DNA of 64,000 nt, taken from positions 1 through 64,000 of the forward strand of contig VGZH01000016.1 in assembly GCA_016872645.1 (NCBI GenBank). The letters are read 5' to 3'. How positions within the stretch are numbered: position 1 is the first letter of the stretch; each line of letters begins with the position of its first letter. This document shows, one piece after another, positions 45,007 through 53,063 of this stretch. The notes beneath the pieces are model-generated. The model searched no databases. It saw only the letters and a program-made list of their open reading frames with translations, and had not been told where the DNA came from. The DNA comes from Planctomycetota bacterium. Its GTDB lineage: Bacteria; Planctomycetota; Planctomycetia; Planctomycetales; Planctomycetaceae. The position numbers were made by a program, and so were the translations under genes.

Positions 45007-46752
45007 GTGCGCTGGTCCAAGGCTTTGATCCCGACGATGAAGGAAGTCCCGGCGGACGCAGAAGTCCCCAGCCATCAACTCATGTTGCGGGCCGGCCTGA
45101 TCCGACAACTCATGGCCGGCAGCTACACCTACCTGCCGCTCGGCTGGAAGGCGCTTCGCAAAGCCGAAGCGATCGTCCGCGAGGAAATGGAAGCCGCCGG
45201 AGCGATCGAAATCCACATGCCCGCGCTGCAACCGATCGACCTCTTCCTCCGCACCGGACGCAAGGAGGCCTTCGGCAACGTGCTGTTCAACTGGAAGCAA
45301 CGTCGAGGCAACAGCGAGGTCCACTTCGCGCTCGGCCCGACGCACGAAGAAGTCGTCACCGATCTCGTCTCGAAGCACGTCAGTAGCTACCGCCAACTGC
45401 CGCTGAACTTGTTTCAGATCCAGACAAAATTCCGCAACGAAGAGCGGCCGCGGTTCGGAGTCCTTCGCACCAGCGAATTCCTGATGAAGGACGCTTACAG
45501 CTTCCACGCGACTCTTGAATCGTTGAATGAAACCTATCAGGCGATGTACCGAGCGTACTGCCGTATCTTCGCTCGCTGCGGACTCGAATACCTGCCGGTC
45601 GAAGCCGAGAGCGGCCCGATTGGCGGTGATGCTTCGCATGAGTTCATGTGTCCGGCCAACAACGGCGAGGACCGCATCGTCCACTGCCGCACAACCGGCT
45701 ACGCCGCGAACCTCGAACGCGCCGACACCGGCCGCAAACCACCGACCATCGCCACCTCACCCGAAGCGAAGCCGCTCACGAAACTGCACACGCCCAACGT
45801 CGGCTCGATTGAAGCGGTCTGCAAATTCTTGAAATGCAAACCCGAGAGGATGGTCAAGACGCTGATCTACTCAGCCGACGACAAACCGGTCGCGGTTCTG
45901 ATTCGCGGCGACCACGAAGCTAACGAAGGCAAAGTCCGCCGTGCGCTTGGTGCGACAAAGCTCGAAATGGCGACGCCCGAAGTCATCCTGCAAGTGACCG
46001 GCGCCCCCGTCGGCTTCGCCGGCCCGGTCGGCATCAAGTGCCCGATCTTCGCCGATCACGACGTCCCGCTCATCGTCAACGCGATCACCGGAGCGAACGA
46101 AGGGGATCACCACATCGTCAACGTCAACGTCGGCCGCGACTACTCGCTGACGACGACACACGACCTCCGCAACGCTGCCGCCGGCGATCCGAGTCCTCGC
46201 GGTGAAGGGACGCTCGAACTCGTTCACGGCATCGAGATCGGACATGTCTTCAAGCTCGGCACGAAGTACTCGGTCTCGCTGGAGGCGTACTTCTCCGACG
46301 AGAAGGAAACGCGGCATCCGCTCATCATGGGCTGCTACGGCATCGGCGTGAACCGCATCATCGCCGCGCTCGCCGAGACGAAAAACGACGAAAACGGTCT
46401 GATCTGGCCCCTCGCCGTCGCTCCCTACGAAGTCGTTGTGATCCCGCTTCAAGAAGAACCGGCCGTCGTTGAAGCCGCCGGGTCGATTTACTCTCAGCTT
46501 CAAAAATCCGGCGTCGATGTGCTGCTCGACGACCGCGCTCAGCGAGCTGGCGTGAAATTCAAAGACGCCGACCTGATCGGCTTCCCGCTGCGAGTCGTCA
46601 TCGGCGGCAAGGGCCTGCAAGAAGGCCTCATCGAACTGAAATGGCGCACCGACTCAGCCCCCGCCAAAGTCCCCGTCGCTGACGCACTCGCAACCGTCCT
46701 CAGCCAACTCGCCGACCGCCGCCGGCAAGAGGCCGCGAGGGTTCCGGTTTAG
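45007..46752 (+). CDS. proS: Prolyl-tRNA synthetase (bacterial type with editing insertion)
   Basis: A 581-residue class II synthetase. Motif 2 region [26 protein letters not shown] and motif 3 [13 protein letters not shown] are intact. The INS editing domain (about residues 225-400) is present between them, as in bacterial-type ProRS. The anticodon-binding domain is at the C terminus ([36 protein letters not shown]). I start at GTG 45007 because AGGAGG lies five bases upstream and the next residues, [18 protein letters not shown], match the family N terminus. An earlier in-frame GTG at 44968 would add 13 unconserved residues. Confidence 0.95.
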   Translation: MRWSKALIPTMKEVPADAEVPSHQLMLRAGLIRQLMAGSYTYLPLGWKALRKAEAIVREEMEAAGAIEIHMPALQPIDLFLRTGRKEAFGNVLFNWKQRRGNSEVHFALGPTHEEVVTDLVSKHVSSYRQLPLNLFQIQTKFRNEERPRFGVLRTSEFLMKDAYSFHATLESLNETYQAMYRAYCRIFARCGLEYLPVEAESGPIGGDASHEFMCPANNGEDRIVHCRTTGYAANLERADTGRKPPTIATSPEAKPLTKLHTPNVGSIEAVCKFLKCKPERMVKTLIYSADDKPVAVLIRGDHEANEGKVRRALGATKLEMATPEVILQVTGAPVGFAGPVGIKCPIFADHDVPLIVNAITGANEGDHHIVNVNVGRDYSLTTTHDLRNAAAGDPSPRGEGTLELVHGIEIGHVFKLGTKYSVSLEAYFSDEKETRHPLIMGCYGIGVNRIIAALAETKNDENGLIWPLAVAPYEVVVIPLQEEPAVVEAAGSIYSQLQKSGVDVLLDDRAQRAGVKFKDADLIGFPLRVVIGGKGLQEGLIELKWRTDSAPAKVPVADALATVLSQLADRRRQEAARVPV

Positions 46753-46797
46753 GAACTCAGGCGGACGCCGCCGATGGAGCACTTCCGCGCAACATGG

Positions 46798-48225
46798 TTA
46801 TCCGAAAAGCTCTCCCAGCACGCGACCGCCTTCGGTGATTGGCGTCGGTCGGCCTTCGGGGTCGGGGATGCGGAGGTTGGGATCGATGCCGAGTGAGCGG
46901 AAGATCGTGGCGGAGAGGTCGGCGGGGGTGACCGGTTTGTCGGCGGGGTAGCCGGCGTGTTTGTCGGACTTGCCGTAGGCAGTGCCGCCACGGATGCCGG
47001 CTCCGGCGAAGAGCATGGGAAAGCAGTGGCACCAGTGGCCTCGGCCACCTTGCGGAGTGACACCGGGGGTGCGGCCCATTTCGCTCGTGAGCACGACCAG
47101 CGTTTCGTCCAGCAGGCCGCGAGTCGACAAGTCTTCGAGGATCGCCGTATAGGTTTGGTCGAGGCCCGGCAGCAGGATGTTCTTGATGTCGTTGTTCTGA
47201 ATGTGCGAGTCCCAGCTGTAGCCGTCGGGGCATTCCCACTGGACGGTGACGAAGCGTGCTCCAGCTTCGAGTAATCGCCGGCCCAGCAACGCAGCCTGGC
47301 CGAACAGGTGCCGGCCGTAGCGGTCTCGGGTGGTGGGTTTCTCTTGGCGGATGTCGAGTGCGTTACGAATTGGAGCCGAATTTGCCAGCTCGAACGCTCG
47401 TTGCTGGAAGCGCGAGTAGGTTTCGATCGGGCGGGTCCGTTCGATCGACTCGCACGCGATGTCGAATTGTTCGAGCAGCGTCTTGCGGCGGTTCAGCCGG
47501 TCGAGCGTCAGCGTTGGTTGCTCATCGAGTCCTTGAATTCGCAGGTCCATCTCTTGATCGGTGACTTCGCGGAAGAACGGATTGTCCTTCGCATCGCGGC
47601 GGCGAAAGTTCGTCGCCAGCGCATTGTACGACCGGCCCAGCCAACCGGCGTACTGCCCCGGATAGTCGTAGCCTTGCAAGTGCCCCAGCGGAGCTGGCAC
47701 ATAGACGTAGCTGGGCATGTCGCGGAAGCGTCCGGCCGCGGCTCGCTGGTCGAGGTATTCAACGATCGAACCCATCGCCGGCCAATCTTTGTCGGGTGTG
47801 GCGTTGAGGATCGTCTCCGGCAAGTGCCACGGCCGGCCGGTCTGCATCCAGTGGCAAGCGTGATGATTGTTGTGCGTGTGATGGACGGTCCTGACGACCG
47901 CGAACTTGTCCGACATCGCCGCCATGCGCGGCATGTGTTCGCAGATCCGCAGGTCCGGCGTGCGCGAGTCGATGGGCGAAAACGTCCCGCGAATGTTTTC
48001 CGGAGCCTCCGGCTTCATGTCCCACGTCTCATGCTGACTTGGACCACCGTAGAGGTATAGGAACAGGACAGACTTCGCGCGCGCGGGCAACAGCCCACCG
48101 GCTTCTTCCGCCGCGAAGAGTTTTGGCAGCGTCGCACCGAGCAATCCTGCACCACAGGCTTGCAGCAAGTTGCGGCGAGCGAATCCGTCGCACACTCGTT
48201 GAGGTCTTCCGAAAATCTCGAGCAT
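46798..48225 (-). CDS. Exported DUF1501 protein
   Basis: A 475-residue DUF1501 protein with a Tat-like N terminus (FARRNLLQACGAGLLGATLP, residues 16-35). Core motifs: VLFLYLYGGPSQHETWDMKPEAP, RICEHMPRMAAM, FAVVRTVHH, HHACHWMQTGRP, FVTVQWECPDG, LVVLTSEMGRTP, GGRGHWCHCFPMLFAGAG, and DLSATIFRSLGI. It follows another DUF1501 gene with a 12-base gap, so the two form an operon. Unlike many family members it is not paired with a DUF1549/1553 gene. The activity of DUF1501 proteins is unknown. Confidence 0.93.
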   Translation of the reverse strand: MLEIFGRPQRVCDGFARRNLLQACGAGLLGATLPKLFAAEEAGGLLPARAKSVLFLYLYGGPSQHETWDMKPEAPENIRGTFSPIDSRTPDLRICEHMPRMAAMSDKFAVVRTVHHTHNNHHACHWMQTGRPWHLPETILNATPDKDWPAMGSIVEYLDQRAAAGRFRDMPSYVYVPAPLGHLQGYDYPGQYAGWLGRSYNALATNFRRRDAKDNPFFREVTDQEMDLRIQGLDEQPTLTLDRLNRRKTLLEQFDIACESIERTRPIETYSRFQQRAFELANSAPIRNALDIRQEKPTTRDRYGRHLFGQAALLGRRLLEAGARFVTVQWECPDGYSWDSHIQNNDIKNILLPGLDQTYTAILEDLSTRGLLDETLVVLTSEMGRTPGVTPQGGRGHWCHCFPMLFAGAGIRGGTAYGKSDKHAGYPADKPVTPADLSATIFRSLGIDPNLRIPDPEGRPTPITEGGRVLGELFG

Positions 48226-48237
48226 GATGACTCCAAA

Positions 48238-49665
48238 TCAAAACAGCGCGGCGATCGGCTGACCCTCCTCCATCAATCGGAAGGGGCGGCCTTCGGCGTC
48301 GATGGCGTTCAAGTCGTCGATGCCCATCGCGCGGTACACGGTGTGAGCGATGTCTTCGGCTCCAACCGGATTATCGGCGGGATATTCGGCGACCTTGTCG
48401 GTCGTGCCGTAGGCTTGGCCTCCTTGGATGCCGCCGCCGGCCAGCAGAATGGATTGGCACGCGGTCCAGTGATCGCGACCGGCTCCGCTGACGCCGCCGG
48501 AGCGTGGGTCGCCGATCTTTGGTTTGCGCCCCATCTCACTGCTCACGAGGACCAGTGTCGTATCGAGCATCCCTCGCTCATGCAGGTCAGCCAGCAGTGC
48601 GGCGAAGGGGCGATCGAACTCCGGCAGCAGGTGGTCGCGCAGGCAACCGAAATTGTTGCCGTGCGTGTCCCAGCCGCCGCCGCTCTTGCAGAGTTCGCTG
48701 ACGATGTCGCTCCCTTTCCAGAACACCGTGACGAACGGCACGCCCGCTTCAACCAGTCGCCGAGCCATCAAGAAGCTGGTTGCGGTGATGGTGTTGCCGT
48801 ACTGATTGCGAATCGATTCCGATTCGGCCGAGAGATCGAAAGCGGCTTTCGTCTGCGGTGCGGTCAGCAGGGAAAACGCTTTCTCCTGCTGCTTCGAGTA
48901 ACCGCCAGCGGAGAGCGAATGCTCCACCAATCGAGTTGTCCCATCGAGCGACGACAGCAAGTCTCGCCGCGACTGCAAGCGGCCAAGCCCAATGTCGCCG
49001 TGAAGCTGCAAGGCCGGCGCGGTAAACGTCATCGGCTTCGCACGCGAGCCATCCACGAAGACTGGATCAAACTCCAAGCCGAGTCGCGCACCAAACTGTC
49101 CCGGCCGTGTGTATTCGGGAGCCCCTTCCTTCTGCGGCAGCGAGATCACCGACGGCAGGTAAGGATGCGGCGGCCGCTTGTAGGCGACGGTCGAAGCCAT
49201 TGACGGCCAATCGGTCGGGTACGGCGTGCGAGCATTCAGCAACTGCCGAAACGACGGATCGCCCGCGTGGCCGGTCAGGTTGTAGTAGTAGCCGTGATGA
49301 TGGTCGCCGGTCCCTCGACCGAAGTCTCCCAGCGACCGCACGACGGCAATGTGATGCGCTTGCTTCGCCGTGAACGGCAGGTGCTCGCACAGTTCCAGGC
49401 CGGGAGCGCTCGTCGCGACAGGATTGAATTCACCGCGATACTCCAGCGGAGCATCGGGCTTCAAGTCCGTGGTGTCGATATGCGAAACACCGCCGCTCAG
49501 CCAGATCATGATGCAGGACTTCGCGGGCTGCTTGCCACGCGCTGCATTGCTCGATGACGGACCGCGATCCGCTCGCGCCGCATTAACTCCGCAAAAGCCC
49601 GCACCACCTGCCACCAGAAACGCCCGGCGATCCAGCGAGCCAGCATCAGGAATCCGCAAACCCAT
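48238..49665 (-). CDS. Exported DUF1501 protein
   Basis: A 475-residue protein with a Tat-like N terminus (LDRRAFLVAGGAGFCGVNAARA). The DUF1501 motifs are CIMIWLSGGVSHIDTTDLKPDAP, LELCEHLPFTAKQAHHIAVVRSLG, FVTVFWKGSD, VLVSSEMGRKP, GAGRDHWTACQSILLAGGG, and EDIAHTVYRAMGI. It is the first gene of a two-gene DUF1501 operon; the second copy has clearly diverged (different linkers and an extra Cys-rich patch), so this is not a recent duplication. No activity is known for the family. Confidence 0.93.
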   Translation of the reverse strand: MGLRIPDAGSLDRRAFLVAGGAGFCGVNAARADRGPSSSNAARGKQPAKSCIMIWLSGGVSHIDTTDLKPDAPLEYRGEFNPVATSAPGLELCEHLPFTAKQAHHIAVVRSLGDFGRGTGDHHHGYYYNLTGHAGDPSFRQLLNARTPYPTDWPSMASTVAYKRPPHPYLPSVISLPQKEGAPEYTRPGQFGARLGLEFDPVFVDGSRAKPMTFTAPALQLHGDIGLGRLQSRRDLLSSLDGTTRLVEHSLSAGGYSKQQEKAFSLLTAPQTKAAFDLSAESESIRNQYGNTITATSFLMARRLVEAGVPFVTVFWKGSDIVSELCKSGGGWDTHGNNFGCLRDHLLPEFDRPFAALLADLHERGMLDTTLVLVSSEMGRKPKIGDPRSGGVSGAGRDHWTACQSILLAGGGIQGGQAYGTTDKVAEYPADNPVGAEDIAHTVYRAMGIDDLNAIDAEGRPFRLMEEGQPIAALF

Positions 49666-49854
49666 TGAACTTCTCCATCCTAAACCCGGACGAAGGAACT
49701 ACTCAGATAGCGGAGGATATTATCGAATCGAGTCGTGCAGCACGATCTGTAAAACCGCCGAATGATTGAAACCTCCCAGGCACAAAGACACCAAGGACAG
49801 AATTCCTTAATGCCTTCGTGTTTTGGTGGTTTCCAGTGTTTCCGAATGTATGGA

Positions 49855-50400
49855 TTACTTCGGCGTAACGATCACTCGGCTACTGGTGATCTTCACGTCC
49901 TGCTTCGGGCGGTCGCCGGAGCCTGTCGGAACGCTGCCGATTTTGAGCACCACATCGAGACTCGCTTGATCCGCGGTCTTGCCGAAGACGGTGTATTGGC
50001 GGTCGAGATGCGGCACTCGGCCGAGGCAGACGAAGAACTGCGAGCCGGCCGAATTCGGATCGTTCGTGCGGGCCATCGAGAGGACGCCCGCCTCGTGCAA
50101 CTTGGCGTTGAACTCTTGCTTGATCGTGTAGCCGGGCCCGCCAGTGCCGTTCCCCAACGGACAGCCGACTTGGATCACGAAGCCGGAGATGACTCGGTGG
50201 AAGATGATACCGTTGTAATAGCCAATCTTCGTCAGGCCGATCAAATTGTTGGCGTGACCGGGAGCCACGTCGGGATACACGTCGAGCAAAATTTTTCCCA
50301 TCGTCGTTTCAAACTCGACCTGATAGGTGTTTTTTGAGTGATCCACATCCTTCAAAGCGGCGTCCACTTCGGCTCGGCGATTCGGTCCAGACAATCCCAC
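49855..50400 (-). CDS. Cyclophilin-type peptidyl-prolyl cis-trans isomerase
   Basis: A 181-residue cyclophilin with no signal peptide, so probably cytosolic. The first 24 residues are an extra lead. Motifs: FETTMGKILLDVYPDVAPGHANN, FHRVISGFVIQVGCP (with the catalytic Arg), GTGGPGYTIKQEF, VLSMARTNDPNSAGSQFFVCLG, and YTVFGK. The usual Trp of the cyclosporin site is replaced by histidine (PHLDRQYTVFG), as in many bacterial members. It catalyses proline isomerisation during folding. It has no close partner; an IS remnant lies upstream. Confidence 0.93.
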   Translation of the reverse strand: MGLSGPNRRAEVDAALKDVDHSKNTYQVEFETTMGKILLDVYPDVAPGHANNLIGLTKIGYYNGIIFHRVISGFVIQVGCPLGNGTGGPGYTIKQEFNAKLHEAGVLSMARTNDPNSAGSQFFVCLGRVPHLDRQYTVFGKTADQASLDVVLKIGSVPTGSGDRPKQDVKITSSRVIVTPK

Positions 50401-50585
50401 GGGAGTTTCCTTTCAAGAGTCAGCTTTCAAATCCGCCGCAGCTTACAAGCGCTGGACGATTGGGTGCGGATCGTAGAAGCCGCGCCGCGCTTCGGCAAAC
50501 TAGGTCGTGTTGACATTCCAGCCGTCTAAGCGGGGGAGACGCGGTAGGCCGCCTGTGAGCAATTGGCCTCAAGGAAGACGAGATC

Positions 50586-51246
50586 CTGCGTCGGTTTGAA
50601 TCGTCGGATGAGCAATGGGAACGGGTGAAGTGTGTTTTGTCGGAAAGCCGGGCGATCCGGGGCGGAGCGGCGAGTCGAACGGTGTCTTTCAGCGGTTCAA
50701 TCGTTGGGCAAAGAAGGGCATTTGACAGCGAGTCTTCGACGCCTCGCAAGACTCGGATCTGGGATGGCTGCTCGGCGCGACGGTCGTGTGGGCTCACGTT
50801 CACGCGGCGGACGCCCGCATAAAAACAGGAACCGGGAACTCGGCCGGTCGTGCGGCGGATTCGGAACGAAGATTCACGCGGCCTGTGACGATCCCGGCAA
50901 CCCGATAAAGTTTTTGCTGACGCCGGGCCAGACACACGACATCACGCAAGCCGCGTGATTCTTGGAAAGTCTGTCGGCAGAACACGTCATCGACGACAAG
51001 GGCAATGATGGCGATCGTGTGCTGGAGAAGATCCATGCTCAGGGGAGCCAAGCCGTGATTTCTTCCAAGAGCCACCGCAAAGTCCAGCGACCTTACGATC
51101 GAGAACTGTACCGCGATCGCAACCACAGCGAACGTCTGTTTGCACGTCCGAAACAATGCCGCCGCATCGCCCACCGCTACGACAAAACCGCCCGCAACTT
51201 TCTGGCCTTCCTCCGTTTGGTCGCCTCCATGATCCTCCTCGCGTGA
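50586..51246 (+). mobile_element. Dead IS5-type transposase remnant
   Basis: Fragments of an IS5-family (IS427-group-like) transposase are visible in several frames: RRFESSDEQWERVK at the N terminus, RFNRWAKKG, FDASQDSDLGWLL, GRPHKNRNRELGRSCGGFGTKIHA, LTPGQTHDIT, ESLSAEHVIDDKGNDGD, RKVQRPYDRELYRDRNHSERLF, and YDKTARNFLAFLRL to a stop at 51246. At least two stops (both TGA, after GI and after AA) and frameshifts break it. The middle part is shortened. No terminal inverted repeats could be recognised with confidence, so the element's borders are unknown. The catalytic DDE residues cannot function. Confidence 0.8.
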
Positions 51247-51297
51247 ATGTCAGCCTGGCTTAGTCCTTGGTGATACGCTGAGTTTCAGGAGACTGGC

Positions 51298-51315
51298 AGG
51301 CAGCATATGCTGCCT
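51298..51315. repeat. Perfect 18-base palindrome AGGCAGCATATGCTGCCT
   Basis: An exact palindrome at 51298-51315, 57 bases upstream of the NIPSNAP start. It could be a dimeric-repressor operator or an intergenic repeat. No further copy was noticed in the window. Confidence 0.6.
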
Positions 51316-51372
51316 CTGTTCGGCCGTTGAGTGTGCCGAGGCAAGTTTTCTTTTTCTCAGGAGATCCGCATC

Positions 51373-51807
51373 ATGAAGTTGAACCAATTGTCCGCGTGGG
51401 GAATCGTGCTGAGCGTGTTGCTGGCCGTCGTTGCCCTGCGTTCCAACGCCACCAACGGCCAGGAGCAAAAGATGACAGGAGTCTATGAATTGCGAACCTA
51501 CACGACGCTCGAGGGCCGCCTGCCGAATCTGAACGCTCGGTTCAAAAATCACACGATGAAGCTGTTCGAAAAGCATGGCATGAAGAACGTCATGTACTGG
51601 ACTCCGACCGACGAGAAGACAGCGAACAACACACTCATCTACGTCCTGTGGCACGCCAGTCCCGAAGCGGCAAAGAAGTCCTGGGACGGTTTTCGCAACG
51701 ATCCGGAATGGCACAAGGCGCGCGATGAATCTGAGAAGGACGGCAAGATCGTGGCCAAGGTTGAAGCGGTTTACATGAAGGCGACGGAGTATTCACCGAA
51801 GCCATGA
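51373..51807 (+). CDS. Exported NIPSNAP-family protein
   Basis: A 144-residue protein: an N-terminal signal (WGIVLSVLLAVVALRSNA) and one NIPSNAP-type ferredoxin-like domain (GVYELRTYTTLEGRLPNLNARFKNHTMKLFEKHGM in pieces, then YWTPTDE, LIYVLWHASPEAAKKSW, FRNDPEWHKARDESE). NIPSNAP domains are often small-molecule-binding or accessory domains; the partner is unknown. The start at 51373 is chosen because the signal peptide begins there. A perfect palindrome lies 57 bases upstream and may regulate it. Confidence 0.87.
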   Translation: MKLNQLSAWGIVLSVLLAVVALRSNATNGQEQKMTGVYELRTYTTLEGRLPNLNARFKNHTMKLFEKHGMKNVMYWTPTDEKTANNTLIYVLWHASPEAAKKSWDGFRNDPEWHKARDESEKDGKIVAKVEAVYMKATEYSPKP

Positions 51808-51863
51808 CCGATGAATTCGTGGCTTGAACGCCTCGTTCGAGCGGATCGGATGGGGCGTCTAAA

Positions 51864-52331
51864 TTACAATTCGGCCACAAAATGAATTTGCCGAGCGACC
51901 TCGCGGAAGCCGAGCGATGTGTAGAGGTGCTCGCCGACGGCGTTTTGTGCCAGCGTTTCTATTTTGGCGTGGGTCAGGCCGCTTTCGCGAAAGTGCTGTA
52001 AGGCGAATTCGATCAGCTTGCGTCCCAAACCTTGGCCTCGGCAGTCGGCTTCCAGCGCGAGGTTGGGAATGTGGCCGATCCCCGCCTCGCGATCTTGCCA
52101 GGTTGTGATGCAGCCGATGATCCGGCCGTCGATTTCGGCTACGAAGATGCCGTTCGGCTCGCGAGCGGCGTCCTCGTCCAAATGTCGAGCCTTTCGCCAT
52201 TGCCAGTCGTGGCCGTGGATTGGTCCGAAGAGTTTCTGCATCCCTTGGTCAATCGACACGCCGTCGAACGCCGCAACGGTGATCCGTTTCAGAGTTGGCA
52301 AGTCGTCAGGGTGGAAGGGGCGGATGAGCAT
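51864..52331 (-). CDS. GNAT acetyltransferase
   Basis: A 155-residue GNAT protein of the RimI-like type. Features are LIRPFHPDDLPTLKRITVAAF at the N terminus, GIFVAEIDGRIIGCITTW, and the acetyl-CoA loop CRGQGLGRKLIEFAL near residue 101. The C-terminal NAVGEHLYTSLGF is the usual end of the family fold. The substrate is unknown. The start at 52331 matches the fold; the distal extension is not conserved-looking. It is divergent from the Uma2 gene. Confidence 0.88.
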   Translation of the reverse strand: MLIRPFHPDDLPTLKRITVAAFDGVSIDQGMQKLFGPIHGHDWQWRKARHLDEDAAREPNGIFVAEIDGRIIGCITTWQDREAGIGHIPNLALEADCRGQGLGRKLIEFALQHFRESGLTHAKIETLAQNAVGEHLYTSLGFREVARQIHFVAEL

Positions 52332-52429
52332 AGTGTGGTTTGTTGCGTTGTCCGTTGTCTGCGGAACGACACAGCGTATCATTCTCGCCTGTTGAATCGC
52401 AGCCACGGACTACGAGCCACCGCCTTGCC

Positions 52430-53044
52430 ATGATCGATGTTGCCTGTTTGACTGCAGAATCCTTTGACGACGCGCGCTATGACCTCCCCGATTGCGGGCA
52501 ATGGGTCGAGTTAGTACGTGGCCGCGTCGAAATTCTGAGTCCCCCAGAGGAGGAGCATCGAGTCGCGGTCCTGAATTTGTCGAAGGCATTGGCCGACTAT
52601 TTGAATGAGCATCGCGAAGGCTATCCGTGCTTCGATTTGGGCCTGATCGTCAGCCGCGATCCCGACACGGTTCGATTTCCCGCCATCAGCTATTTTCTCG
52701 GTGGCGACTTGTTCGCCGAGACCGACAAGGTCATCACGGACACGCGGCCCGCTCTAGTTGTTGAAGTCATGTCCTCGAATGACCGCCGCGGGTCACTGAA
52801 TGATCGCATATTTGAGTACACGAACTGGGGTGTCGAAGTCTTGTGGATTGTCGATCCCGACGACAAAGCCGTGCATACGATTCGTCCCGGCTACGCGAAC
52901 CAGGCGGTTCGCGAACACGAGACGCTCAGCGGGAGTGTGTCGTGGCGGCACAAGACGACAGCTCAGCTGATTCTGCCTGACTTTCGCATCGCCGTGGCCG
53001 ACATTTTCACGCCACCGGAGTACTGGCAGAAGCCGAAGCCGTGA
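52430..53044 (+). CDS. Uma2-family (DUF820) restriction endonuclease-like protein
   Basis: A 204-residue Uma2 protein, a PD-(D/E)XK-fold family expanded in planctomycetes and cyanobacteria. Family features: WVELVRGRVEILSPPEEEHRVAVLNL, then VSRDPDTVRFPAISYF, PALVVEVMSSNDRRGSLNDRIFEYTNWGVEVLWIVDPDDKAV. The usual active-site Asp in the 'PDvaf' position is Ala here (FPAIS), and the usual Lys before the helix is Arg (NDRIFEY), so catalytic activity is doubtful. The start at 52430 is chosen for the family N terminus. Biological role of Uma2 proteins is unknown. Confidence 0.85.
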   Translation: MIDVACLTAESFDDARYDLPDCGQWVELVRGRVEILSPPEEEHRVAVLNLSKALADYLNEHREGYPCFDLGLIVSRDPDTVRFPAISYFLGGDLFAETDKVITDTRPALVVEVMSSNDRRGSLNDRIFEYTNWGVEVLWIVDPDDKAVHTIRPGYANQAVREHETLSGSVSWRHKTTAQLILPDFRIAVADIFTPPEYWQKPKP

Positions 53045-53063
53045 AACCACTGGTTGGTGCAGC

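Noticed and set aside
50622-51000. In-frame TGA codons in the IS5 remnant as possible selenocysteine codons
   Set aside because: Other stops and frameshifts are present and the positions correspond to non-cysteine residues in active transposases, so these are ordinary inactivating mutations.
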